Shown here piece after piece: positions 1 through 14,000 of a stretch of 64,000 bases of DNA. A model generated the notes under the pieces. That model did no database searches, was not told the DNA's origin, and saw nothing but the letters and a program-made list of their open reading frames with translations. The DNA comes from Lingula anatina (Eukaryota; Brachiopoda; Lingulata; Lingulida; Lingulidae): assembly GCF_001039355.2 (NCBI RefSeq), contig NW_019775476.1, positions 282,015 through 346,014 of the forward strand, written 5' to 3'. Both the position numbers and the translations under genes were made by a program. Each line of letters starts with the position of its first letter. The stretch's first letter is position 1.

Positions 1-18
1 TATTTGTATTTTGTTCAG

Positions 19-3000
19 ATTGAATACCATGACATGGTCAAGACAGTCAATACCTGGTTGACCAATGCGGAGGAAAAAGTTCAAGACAAAGATGGAGACT
101 TGGAAGAAACAAATCAGAAGCATCAGGTAGGACTTCCATTGACAATAGAAAATATTAATATGAGGAATATATATGTCTTATGAAATATATTTGAAGTACA
201 GTGATTTGCAGAAGGTTTTAACATTAAATTTTATGGCTGGCTTTTAGTATTGGGTTATTATTTTAGAACTGTTTGTTTGTAACCTTGCTTGTATTCAGTT
301 AGCTAGAAACACGAAAGTCACTGAATGGAAACGCATGTAATCTGATTGTGTGATATTTTGTAAATACAGTATCTACATTGATACTTTCCCTCATATAGGA
401 CATGAAGGTGAGCACAAGGGTGTATTCAGTTTTCTTTTTTTTTTTTTTTTTCATTCTCATTCTCTCAAAAATCTGTCCACATTCCTTACTTAAAGATGAA
501 TATAATGTGTTTGAAATGTCAGTTTTTTCTTAGTCTGAATGTGATGAAATGAGTTCTTTATCCCTAAAAGGTTTTATTATAGATGTTATTTTTTATTGAG
601 GACAACTTTTCTTGGTTTAGAACACAGCAGTATTTTGGATATAACAGGATTTTTGGAGGTGGTAGAATTGCAAGAAAAGATCAGTGAATATTTTTTAGAT
701 AAATACAAGTAATTTTACGACGTGTGTATTGTTTTGGAGTGTTAGGAAGATATAGTATCTTCACCTATGCATGCTTTTATTTGCAATTTCAGCAACTTTG
801 TGTGGAATTAGAGCTTTTCAAGACTCAACCAGAACAATTAGAATCCAAGGCCAGTGAGGTAATTAACCTCACAGATGATCCAAAAGAAAGAAGTTCCATA
901 ACAAAAACTGTTAATTCTGTCAATGATCGCTGGGCAAGACTCCTACAGAAAGCAGCAGAGAGAACAGAACACTTACAGGAAGCCTTAGATTTGTGGGATA
1001 GTTTTGAGTCCAGCCATATTGTTGTTAGTAGTCAGCTGACTAGGACAGAGACAGTGGTCTGTACCGAGTTGGCTTGGGCTAGTCTTGAGCGTGTGAAACA
1101 GCAGCTACAAGAGCATAGGGTATGTCCAGTTCAAAATTACACATGCATTGATTTTGTACATGATTTAATTATTAGAAAAGAATAGTACGCGACTTAATGT
1201 GTTTGTGATCTGAAGTATTAACACAAGTAAGCAGAGTGGGCCATGAGGTAGTCAGACTTCACCAAATTTAGTTTATTTGAAATGTAAAACAAGTAATGAA
1301 ATCATGTTTCTTAATATACTTAACAGTCTCTACAATATAGTTGAGACCAAGTCTTAGAATAAACCAAATCATTTTTCATACAATTCGTAAGCTTTATATC
1401 CACATGAAAGATTAACTGTTCTTCTGTTTGACAGGCTTTACTTGAAAATGCCCCAGAAATTGACTCTAAATTGGAAGCCATGAGCTCTACGGTAAGGCAG
1501 CTTTCAGACATTTGCAATGCCAGGTCCGTGTCCAACAAACTGTCTGACCTCCAGGATCAGTGGTTCACCGTGAAGACTCAGGTCAGTGAGAGGACTGCCA
1601 TCTTGGAAGAGACTGTTGGGGAATGGGAGCAGTATGAGAAGGAAATGGCGGACATTGGGAAGTGGATGGAAGAAACCAAACACAGCATGCATTTGAAAGA
1701 CACCACTCTGTCCTTGAAGGAGCAGCTTGCAGCACAGGAGGTTGGTCAATTACAGATTTGTTACGTGAACACTGCTGAGAGCAGATTTAAATATTGGTAT
1801 TTTTGTATTAGGATGAAATGTTCCTGGATAAAGAATCCATTTTCATTCTTATCCTTTTGGTGATATTTTTGTATTTCATTGTGTTTTTTTTGTCAGGCAT
1901 ACTTTTTTGTACTTGAAAAAAAAATAGTTTGATAGCTAGGGTAGAGAATCTCTCTTCATTCATAACCTTTTGTTTTTTACAGAGACTGTTGTCAGACATT
2001 AAAAAACATGGCAGCAAAGCAAACACTATTCTAGCTCGCCATGAGGAGCTCCGCTGTATGGCTGGCGACTTCTCACCGACACGCGGCGCACAGCTCAGCA
2101 CAGAGATAGCTAGACTGCAGAATGAAGCCAAGGATCAATATGAGAAGCTGGTATCAGCCATTGCTCAGCAAGAGAAATACGAGGCAGAAATTAGCCGCCT
2201 GACGCTGCTGATTACAGAGGCGCAGCAGAAGTTGACAACATCGCCAGTGGTGGCATCTAGTGTTGAGGGACTCAAGAAACAGATTGCTGAACATAATGTA
2301 TGCTAACTCTTTGTAGCAAAGATTTTTTTCGTGTTTCTTTTGTCTCAACTGTTTGTGAATACAAACTTTGAAAAACATTTTATTTGATCTTCTGCCAAAT
2401 CCAATAATCATTTTACAGTAATTGATTTCATATGTGCAATTTCAGGTGTTTTATTATTTTGTGCAACATTTGAGACAAAAAGACATATTTTATAAAACCT
2501 TTGTTATAAAGAGTTAACCTTCAAGGTGTAACACAACATAGTTTATGATACCAGAGGTTGTGATATTTGTTGACTGCTTGAGTTTCAAGTTAGTTTGCAA
2601 ATGTCATGAATCTTAACTGTAAGCTAAAGGATGCATATACATTTCTCTATCTTTAAATTTCATAGAATAAGTTCTATTATTTATCATTACTTTCACCATA
2701 TCTCTTTAAAATTAGTTCTTATTTTCTTGCAATTTTATCTTTTATATTTTAGTTATCTCGTTATGTTTGGAACTGTTCTCGTTTTAAATCTTATGTCACA
2801 CTGAATGTATTCACTCAACTTTTTTCTTTTTTTCAGCAGAAACTTTAACATTTATCCCTTAGCAACTGGCACATTTTAACAAACTTTTGGTTCTTTTTCT
2901 TTTTCCAACATTTTGGTTTGTTCATTTATCTTTTTCAGCACTCATAATTACGTAGTTATGTGATCACTTTTTACTGGTACATGTTTTAAACCTAGTTTTT

Positions 3001-4956
3001 TAATGGCATACTAACTACATTACTAATTGGTTATAAAAATAATGAATTTTTTGTTTGCCTCTTTCATGTTTTATGTGTAGAAAACATTCTATTTTCATAT
3101 TTTAAAATTCTAGGTTTGCCATATATTTCAAAACTAACAAGATTGAGTTATTTTATTGAATGTACTGTTGCTTCTATTATAACCCTTATGTAACAGCTGT
3201 TGTGTGTCTTCTTTTCTAGACTGCATTCTCTAGGTTAAAGGTGAATAAAGTGCATGAACTATGTGATGTTAATCTTGCTGCCCCAAAGCTGGCCTAGTTT
3301 GGTTTTGGGGTGCACTACGTTCAGTTTTTCTGCCCGTAATTTTGACAAAAATAAAACAGTTTTTAATTTTTTTCCCATGTAATTGATATTTTTAGACGGC
3401 GCTTTTTATTTACTTGTTGGAACTACTATTACACGTGCTGTTCCTAACTTACTTATTGTATGTGGCAGTTAACTCCAGTCTAACTATGGTTAATTGATAA
3501 TTTTGCATGGACTTTTTGTTGTGTAAAAAGTATTTATTTGGCTTCACTGATATGATTTATCTCAAAGGATTTGTTTGACATTGTGATCTGATTTTGTGAT
3601 TGAAATATTATTACTTAAAAATGATTATGCCAGGTTTTGAGTGGTTTTTAATCATGCTGTGTACCATTGAATTGCATTTGAAATCCATTGATTTGTCTTA
3701 CTGTTTCAGAAAATATTAATAACCACGCTCTTGCCAAACACAAGAAGAACAGTGGTTCAGTTTGAGGGATATTGAAATCCATCTCAGTTGATGCAGTGTT
3801 TTGACTTTGATAGAATAGATGTCTTCATTATTGCTTTCCTCTAATATTACCTGTGATGTTTCATGTTATGTTTTATGTCATGTACATAAACTTCAGACCC
3901 TGACAGCCCAGATCAAGACCTACCAGGAGAAAATCAGAGAAATCAATGAGCAGAGCCTGCAGCTACAGGAGAGAACTCAGCAGATGAGTCCAACTATTCG
4001 CAAAAAGTTCAACTGGGGCTCTGAAAGGAGTCTGGCTAGCGATGAGACGGGCTTGATGTCCTCGTTGAGCTCAGAGTCCATAGCAACCAGAAAGACATCC
4101 CAGGGGCAGCCGCCAGGAGACTGGAAGGAGCATAGGACTGATAGTGGTATAATGATGACCCCTGAGGGCTCCATAAGCTCAAAGGAGACCCAGCGCAGAG
4201 GAGCCGATTCACTCAGACCTGGTGATGCTGGTGGGACAGCTTTGAGAGAAATGGTTGAAAGTGCCATGCACGGGAGGTCTAATACCCCAAGTGGAGGCTG
4301 GAGTGCCAGTTCTGCTGAAACAGTCCTAGAAAGACGAGCCCCAGACAGGGAAAGCAGTGGGAAAGGCAAGTCTCAAGAAATGGAACCACCTGAAAAGATT
4401 CCCAAGATCCGTGAAGTTGATGAGGATGTGCCAGATGCTGGGAAATCTGGCAAAAAATCTGATCGACAAAAATCCAAACACGTGACTGATAATTCTGACC
4501 AATTGAGCATCAAGTCTGATGACACTGACAATCTTCTGGAGGAGTACTCAAATGCTATGGCAGCAAGAGATATGACAGATGGTACTGTCAAGGACCCTGA
4601 AGCAGGTGAAGAACCAGTACCATCGGACTCACTTAGGAAAATGGTGGAAAGTGCCATGAGGGACAGAAAGAGTCCAGTACAAGAACAGTTGGTGACAGAA
4701 ATTGAAGGAGCTAGAGCCATGGAGGTGGAAGAAGCTGAGATTTTCCCTCAGAAGAAGCCCCAACGTGCTCAGGTTGATACTGAAATCAGGGAAAGTCCTG
4801 ACAAAGAAAATTTGGAACAACTCTTGTCACCAGAGAGGGTCCTTACTGTGCCAGAGGACACAGAATCATTGTCAGACCAGGTATGTTTTAGATTGTTGCC
4901 ATGGTTTTTTCCACTGAATGTTATTTTTGTTTAGTATGAAGGTTGTCTAGGTACTA

Positions 4957-5006
<50 letters not shown>

Positions 5007-8000
5007 TATCCCATGTTTTTTTAAGAATCATACAAATTTTGAACTTAGAAAAAAAATCATAAACATAGAAGATCATAGTACACTCAACATTTACTTGATT
5101 TTGAATCTACTTTGTCCAGATGAACTCTTTTGTAATAATGATCTTTAACCATGTGGATATTAATTTGATATTTAAATTCCCTTGAAGGCTTCTGTGAGTA
5201 GTGACCTTATGGCCACTCTGGGTAGTCCGGTGAAGCCAGCTGACCTGACTGTGTCCACTCTGGGAGAGACCACCATGGGGGATGTATCTATGAGTGCTAG
5301 TGGTCCAGGCTCTCCAAACAAAATGGCTCAACTGGCAGAACTCAATTCCTCCTGGAACTCTCTCCAGGTTCAAGTATGTGGAACTGTATCACCTGATAGG
5401 TCATATGTCATTGAGAAATCAGTTGTGTTATATGTGGATTGTGTAATTCTTTAGTATTGTCTCTCAAATCCCATATACATACCTTCAACTGTGGATTTAA
5501 AGAATAAGTAAATTGATGTCATATGATATAATACAGAAGCCATTACTTAAGAAAGGCTCCAAGGTATTTACGGATTTAGTATAAATATGAAAATTAAGTA
5601 TTAATTGATCTTGCCTTTTCTCCTTATTTTGGTGAGAGAAGCAGCAGCTACAGGTGGCTCTACTATATTTCTTGGGGTTAACAAAAATATGAAATTTGAT
5701 ATAAATTCTTTAATTCATTCCTAAGCTTGGTGTCAAGGAGCAGCAGCTGCAAGAAGCCCTCCATAAACAGGAACAGTATCAAGACGCCCTGCAGGATGTC
5801 ACCAGCAACATTGAGCAGGTCAGGCTACAGGTGGATGCCCTGTCACCTGAGACCACAGAGGACCTGGAGAGTATGGTGACACAGTGTCAGGTGAGGTCTG
5901 GGCAGGGAACACTTTGAAGGGGCAGGGCAGGGGGGTATTCAGGATCATTAGGCCATCTTTCTTGTGTAGTTTTGACATTTGTCATTATACATAAATATGC
6001 ATATATGTCCGAAATGCCTGTAATGACATATTGTAGAATGTCCTTGTGCATATGTTGGTCTTCATTCTGCTTTTTCTTATCCACAAATTTTCAATGTTTA
6101 CCTATATAATAATTATCCTTTTGTTTATTTCTTCTTTCAAACAAAAAAAATTCTACAGGTTTTGATGACACACATAGAGGAAATAAAGACAAAACTGGCC
6201 GGAGTGAGATCCCTGGGTCAGCAGATGTCCAGTAGCTCAGAGCCAGAGGGGCCTCGAGTCATGCAAGCCACACTGGTGGTACTGACCGATAGACTGGAGT
6301 CTCTGCAGTCTATGACCAGAACAAGGATGAGACAGACAGAGGTAAAACAGAGCGATGAAGTGTTCCTATCTTTATCAGGCCATGATTTAATAGAAGATTG
6401 TTATAGCCCAGAAGTGATCTTTAAAATCTTTGTAGAATTTAGAATTTTTAGTCAAATTTGAGTTAAGAAATTGTGCAAGAAGTATGCACTACAATGTTGA
6501 TTTTTTAGTGATAACTTATTACATAGAAATACATGTAAAAACGTGTGTATTGACAGATGAAGCTGCATGACCAGCAGAAGCACCAAGCAGACTTACAAGA
6601 GTACCAGACAAACATAGAAGAATTCGATGAATGGTTGACCACAGCCAGACTGGAGAATTCAGATGAAGCGATGACAGACCCAGATACTGCCACTTTAAAA
6701 CAGCAACTTGAGAAAAATAAGGTATTGGCAGTTTTCTTTTTTTTTTCATTTTTTATTCGTATCTTGAAAGGGTAATAGCCATTACAGCACAGTAACATTT
6801 TGAAAACATATATTTGTTATAATATGATTTTGGGATTGTGCAAAGTAAGTGCCACAAATATATGAATATGTCTACATTTGCTTTGATCAGTAAATTTAAA
6901 AGGCAGTCTCTTAACTAAGGTTTCCATATTATCATTTATATAGAAACTAAAAAGTCAAATTATTTTTGTTTAGAACTTGCAAGCTGAAGTAAACAAACGC
7001 CTCCAGCAGCTCTCAGACATGGCCGTCCAGTGTGAAAGTCTCATGGAGCTTGGGTCTTCAGAGGGGGCTACAGGACTGAGATCCAGGGTGTCCGAACTCA
7101 AGGCACAGGTGACGGAGTTCAAACTGCAGATCATTGATGGCCAAAGACAGATTAAGGATAAAATCAGAGATGTAGAGCGCCAGGCACTTTCTGCTGAGGA
7201 GGAGAGTTCCATGCAGGAATTACAGCAGTGGATGGAGGACACTCGCAGAATGACGCTGTCTCCAAAGAAGGATGAAACGGGTCCTAAGTTGGTGGAGGAG
7301 AATTACCAATTGCAACAGGTAAGAATGTATAAATGCTTAATGTATTTGTAGTTAAAACATGTCTTACATCTTTCATATTTGTTGTCCTCTTTCAGTATTT
7401 TGTAATGTTTCTATTTTCAGTAGCATAACAATATTTATGTAAAAATAATTCTGTGGCTTATCTTCAGTCTTCAACTTACAATTTAGAAATAATTGTAATT
7501 GTGTAAAAACCAGCAATTAGTTATTATGGTTCAAACATTTGTATGTGATTTATTACAGCAACTTGAAACAGACCTTGCCAAACATCAGAGACTGATTCGT
7601 TCCGTGTCCACATCTGGTGTAAACTATGTGGAGCCCAAGGATGCCCCATTTGAGGCAAGAGCAGACGTCGTCCAGGCCAACTGGGACAGGTTAGCCAAGA
7701 TGGCTGCTGATAAGAAACAACAAGCAGAGGAAGTTATAAATAGGGCTAGAAGTGAGGTGGGTTTGATTGAAAATCATTTTTTTGCCCTGATATTTGTAAA
7801 TTGATTAGTGAATTTGATTGTTTTTGAATATTAATTTTACTTACTAAAATAAAAAAAATAAAAAAGAACCATATAAAACTACAGTAGTTTCACTGAATGT
7901 GATTGGTACAATTAATTCATATATCCTTAAATTAAATACCTGTGTTTCATGTTACTAGGGCAAGCCATTGGCTATCTACCAAAAAGGTCAGAGGTCAGTT

Positions 8001-11000
8001 CATGAGCCAGGCACCACAACCAAGACAGAGGAAGTAAAGATTGGAATGCTTGAGTTGACCCAGTGCTGGGAACGTCTGCAGCGACCTGACCAGGATGATG
8101 AAACCCGCTCTGAACGTCTGCTCCAATTCCAGCGTCAGTTCCAGGAGACCATTTTAACTTTGTCCGAGTGGATGGACCTCATTGAGGTGAAATTGTTCGC
8201 AGTGGACCATGACAGGACAGCTGAGGAACAACTTAAAGAGAATGAGGTATGTCTTGATCACAGGAATTGATTCCTAGTGCCATCTGGTGGACAAAGTGTG
8301 AACTCCACCTCTGGCAGGGTCAAAGTCCATCTTGTAACAAACTACTTTTTTCTCACATTGTGAAAAAAAAACTTCATTGGGTTCAGACTCCTGTATTTGC
8401 TAAATGTTCACTATTGAATATATGCAGAATATCATCAAAATTGTTATCAAAATTGGTGCCTTGTGCTCATTATGCTCAAATAAGAAATGTTTAAGTACCT
8501 TGGATATGAAATTACTTTAAAGGTTTTTTTCTTTTTGTAGTCTGTCATGAAAGAACTGCGCTCAGTTCAGGAAGATGTGAAAGAGCTTGGGAGAACTTCA
8601 CACCACATTCTCCCTGAAGTTGGCGAGGAAGAGAAGCAGATGGTCAAGGTGACAATGGAGAACATGGGCAAACGTCTGCAAGTCCTGGAGAGAAGAGGAT
8701 ATGACCAGGAGCAGGAATTGATGGAAAAGACAAGGAAATGGAAACATTATCAAGTAAGACCAAGTACATGATTCATGAATTTATGATTTATTTGCTAATA
8801 CTTTTTAAAGCTTGACATAAGAAGACCAAGAAAAGAGTTGCATATTGTCATATCAGAAAGAATATTTCTATTTATACCATGTTGTAAGATGTCAATGCTC
8901 TATATTTCAGACTGAAGTGAAAAGTCTGCAGAGCAAGCTTACAGAAACCAGGCGGCATTTTATTACTTCTGCTCAAAGTGTGGCTCCTCTTGAACAACAG
9001 CTGGCTGAGATCAAGGTAAGCTAGCTTTATATACTCTTATCATTATGTCATGTATTTCAGATGGAAATGGAATTTTAAGGGGAAATCCTCAATTTGCCTG
9101 CTCCTCTTTATGTCAGGTGTCATATACACATTACTCTAACTTAGTAAAGCATATATATTGCAGCTATTATGATAGATATGTATAGCTAATTTTTACTTTA
9201 AGAAATCATTTAAAACATTTGTAATTGCATGTATCAAATATTGTTTGTCCATTTGCATGATTTCCGTAGAAGGAAGAGCCAGTAAGGAAACAATTTTTGA
9301 TTTGAATAGTTTTTGTGATGTGTTTTATATTTAGTGTCAGACATTTTACGTGCTTTGAATATGTGAACATTTTTCTTTTGAATTATACTGTGCTCATTTT
9401 CTTTAATCAGTCATTTTAGATTTTGCAGCTTTTTTTACATTTTCAAAGTTCCTTCAGTCTACTTTTAATTTTTATCTGTGTTAGGTGAATCTTTTTGTGG
9501 AGAAATTGATGTTTACAATATATAATTTATACATATGAAATCAGTGCACAGCATGGTGCTACTTACATATAAATATAAATTCCAAGACTGCATAAATTAA
9601 GTGAGAAAATTCAGGGCAGCAAAGAGATAAAACTTATTTGAAAATTGCTAAAATTTTAACAAGGGTCACCTGGAGTTGGATTTTATATTGTGTAATTGCA
9701 AACTTCAGAAACTTGAAGACAGTATCAAGCAGTACGAACAGAAACTCCACAAACTAAGTCAGGAGGGAGAGGAGCTGAGTGAGGGAGATCCCAGAGCCAT
9801 TCTGCCTGTAGAAATGAATACACTTCACACATCCTGGCAGCAGTTACAACAGCAGGTATTTAAAACCCTCCTTTTGTAAATGTTGCAACCAAAAACTCCT
9901 GAGTCTTATTTGTTGTTTGAAGAATCTTTTATTATAAATTTTTTTCAAGACATTTTAAATCATAATAAATAAGATGAAAAATAATTCTGTGGGCATGATT
10001 GCTTGACACAGCCAAGGGACTACATCTTCTTTACCTAAATAAGTTTTGTACAGACAACTTTAGCTTAAACTCTGCTTCCATCATTAGGCAACTGAGAGGA
10101 AAGCTCAGCTCCAGCGTGCCATGACAGTGCAGAGTCAGTATGAGAAGATGATTCAGGAATACGCGGAGTTTTTAGACACAGCTCAAGACAAACTACGTGC
10201 AGACACCCTGGCAGCATCGGATCTGCAGCATCTGGCTCAACAACTGAAGGCACACAAAGTAAGTGAAAGAGATACATGAATAGGAAATAATTTTAAGGTT
10301 AAAAGAGTTATGAATTGTTATTACTATCTTATTTACATACAAAAAAATCAAGCAGTGGTCCCTGTAAATACTCCTGTTATTTTTAGTAAATTTTTAGTAA
10401 AAATGATTTTTAGCACAAATTTGAACTATCTGCACATTTGTAGGCTCTTTACATGTGCTTGATATGTATAATAATAATGATATACATTATTAGATTATCT
10501 TTTATAAAAAATCATAGAGAGTAAATTTGAATTGGGATAATAGCTCATTTCAATTTTTTTGTCATTGACAGGAATTCTTCAGTGACTTAGAAGGGCATAG
10601 GTCTATGCTGGACGCATTAGCACAGAAAACTGACAAAGCAACTCGCCAGCGCTACTTCAGCATGCACACGCGTCTCATCAACTTGACCCACATTGTCCAA
10701 GATAAGGCCAGCCTGCGAGGACAGCGTATCGAGCGCATTGTGGAAGAATGGGCCCAATTTGAGGACCAGTTCAATCAGACAAACGAGTGGTTGTTATCTT
10801 TGGAAAAACAGTCTCCAGTTCGTACCACTGGCGATGAGACGGCGGCCATTAGACAGCACCAGTTTGTGCAGAAGAGACTGAACGATGAAAAGGCGGCAAT
10901 GTACCAAGTTGTTGAGAAGGGCAAGCAGCTGGCGCAGAGGGTGAAGTGTCCTGCTCTGGAGACCAATGTGGCTACATTTGCTGAAAGATGGGTTGCAATC

Positions 11001-14000
11001 AACAATGCAACCAATCAAGAACTGAAATGGTTAGTGAAGATAAAGTTGTGTGTATGTGTGTAATTCCCCTTTCCCAATGTGTCCATCATTAGATGTATTA
11101 TAATATTATATAATTTAATCAATTTTTATGTTATGGTGATAATTTGTGATTCTGCCTTAATTTAATAAGCTACCAGTATTTCAAAGAATATATAATTTCC
11201 ATAGCTTAATAGAGGGTATTATTATTATTATTATTATTATCACAGGCTTGAGGTACTTCTGGACCAGCAGACAACATTTGACCATGATGCAGGCACTCTG
11301 GAAGAATGGCTGGCCACAGCCAAGGAAAAGGCAGGAGAGTTTGTCTTGAAGGATGAAGATGTCAAGGATATTGGAGCAATACGTGGCTATATTGATAGGT
11401 TCCTGGTAAGATTGGAATTTCTAGTGCACATGTACTAAGATTACTTTCAGTGTAACAACAGGTGTGAATTCTCTTCATAGTTAGAATAAAGTGTTAAATT
11501 GCTCTGTGGGCATTTCTAGTACTGTTACTTCGTGACTGACATTGATGAAACAAGTAAAAGCATAAAATTTGTCGGTCTTATAGATTTTGATACACTTATT
11601 CATTGTTTATTTATTTATTTGATTGAATCATGATTGATTTGTTTATTTATTTATTTGATTGAATCATGATTGATTATCAATTCTGAGATTAAATAATAAA
11701 GTTTAAACTTTTGTTTTACAGGAATTTAGAAAAGAGGTTGAACATCAGAGTCCATTGAAAAATAAGGTGATGCTAACTGGTAACCAGATCCTAAGGACGA
11801 GAAAGACAGACTCCAGTGGTCTTCTGCAGAGATTAAACAGTATTGAAGAATCCTGGCTCCAGCTGACCACTCAGTTGACCAGTTGTGAAGATAGGCTTCA
11901 CCAGGTAGCTGCCGTCTGCTGTTGTTTTTCATCTTTTTTGCCAGTCAAATTTTCTGTTAAAGTGTGTAACTTGTGCACGTTTTGGAGTTGACAAGCTTTA
12001 GGGATCAGCTGTCAATCCTCATTAAATGTTCTTTTTTTTTATGTCCAACTTGGGCAAGCGTTTATGGTTATAAGTTATTATGTCCTAATTTAATAAGCTT
12101 TCAGTATTTGTGGAGTTAATTTCAAGTGCTTTATTTATTAATCATTCATAAGCTTAGAATTTGATTATTTCCTATTTCTATTTCTCCATCCTAGGCTCAG
12201 ATGGAGTTAATGCCATCCCGTCAAGCTCTGTCCGAGCTCCTCATCTGGATCAGCGGACTGGAGAAAGTCCTCAAAGATGACAAGAACATACCACTGGACA
12301 GTGCTCTGGACACCAAGATCATGCTGACCAAATACCGCGGCTTCAAGGTGGACATCTCCAACAAGCAGCTCACAGTGGACTTTGTCAATCAGTCTGCTCT
12401 GGAGATGAGTATACGCGTCCCTCACGGTCACCAAGCAGAGAAGACAGATTTTGCAGAAAAATTGGGTCAGATGAACAGGCGCTGGCAGGCTGCAGCCAGT
12501 GATGTGGCAGAGAGACTGAAGACGTTAGAAATGCTACAAGTCAGATGGGAGGAGTATGAGAAATGTGTCAAAGGATTGATGGAATGGTTCGATGATCAGG
12601 AGAATAAGATCAAGAAGTATCATCGGATTGGTCACGAGATCAGCATACGTCAGACTCTCAAAGACTGCAAGGTAATCAGACAGTTATTATAGAATGGTTT
12701 CTGAAATAATGCAGAAGCATCATATATAGGTATAAGACATGTCACATTTGCATTTTAACCAGCAAATTTTATTCAAAGCAGGTAAAAAATGGTCCATACA
12801 TTTAGTCTATATTTAATACATATTATTTGTCTCATATAATCCTACTTTTTCATTTTAGTCACTTGAAGAACAACTCAAAGTAAAAGAAGACGAGATAGAA
12901 TCAGTCAAGAAGTTAGGCTTGAGTCTCATGGAGTCCAGCAAGGGCTCCTCTGACAGCATCCATGATGTGAAGACCACAGTGGACAAGCTGAACCAGCACT
13001 GGGCTTGCCTTGACCACCAGGTGTGCCAGGTCCAGAATGTCCTGGAGGACACCTTGAGACAGTGGGAGACTTACCAGGCCTCACTTCAAGTGGTCAGCCA
13101 GCTGCTGACCGAGACAGAGTACCTGCTCAGCCGATACAATGTGGTCAGTGGCGATGCAACCACGTTCAAGAGTCAGCTGTTAAGACTTAAGGTGGGGATA
13201 AGAACCAAGTTTAAAGTGTTGCATTTGTTGGAGCCTTTTGTAAAAGTAACTTCTATTGTTTGAATAGTTTGCTTGTTTGTCTGTTTCCTGATAAAGATCA
13301 TCATAATAATTATGCTTAAATGTTCAAGGAAAGAAAAAACTCATTTATATAGGAAAAAATGCATCTTAATCAAATCAAATTTCTTTTGAAAAGATAATGG
13401 TAAAGTTATAACATAAATTTAAATGGTGTCTTATCACATTTTGTTTAGTTTAGAACTTAAATTGGGCATGGTTATCAACATATTCTTGTTGAACCCAATG
13501 ATTTTCCTTTACAGGGAATGCAGAAAGAGTTTGATCAACAAGGAAGCAAACTGAAGCAGTTCCTTGACGATGGGGATCAGCTTATTAAAGTATGTGAGCC
13601 ATTTGTTACCCAAGGACTGCAGAGAGCTGTCACTGACGTTAAGAGCAGGTAAGTATCTTTTAGAAGCATCTTTTATCTGGTTGAGTCTTTTCACCTGAGG
13701 CAAAAAGCCAACTTTATCTTCTAACATTTTACGCATCTGGGCTTTTCAGTGAAGGGCATTTCTGAACAGTTATTTAATAAGTGCTTTCCTCAATCCTCTA
13801 CATCTTTTGATACATGCAAACAGTGCAATGGACATCAGCTCAATTTCTGAATGGTAGCCAATTTCAAGAATTATACTGCAAAATGCTATATCATTTCTAC
13901 ACTTGATTGGGAAGCAAACAAGGTATTGTAGGTTTTAATAACCTGAACTTCTTTATCTTCACAGATGGGATAGTTTAGTGTCTCAGCTGCGCACAAGAGT

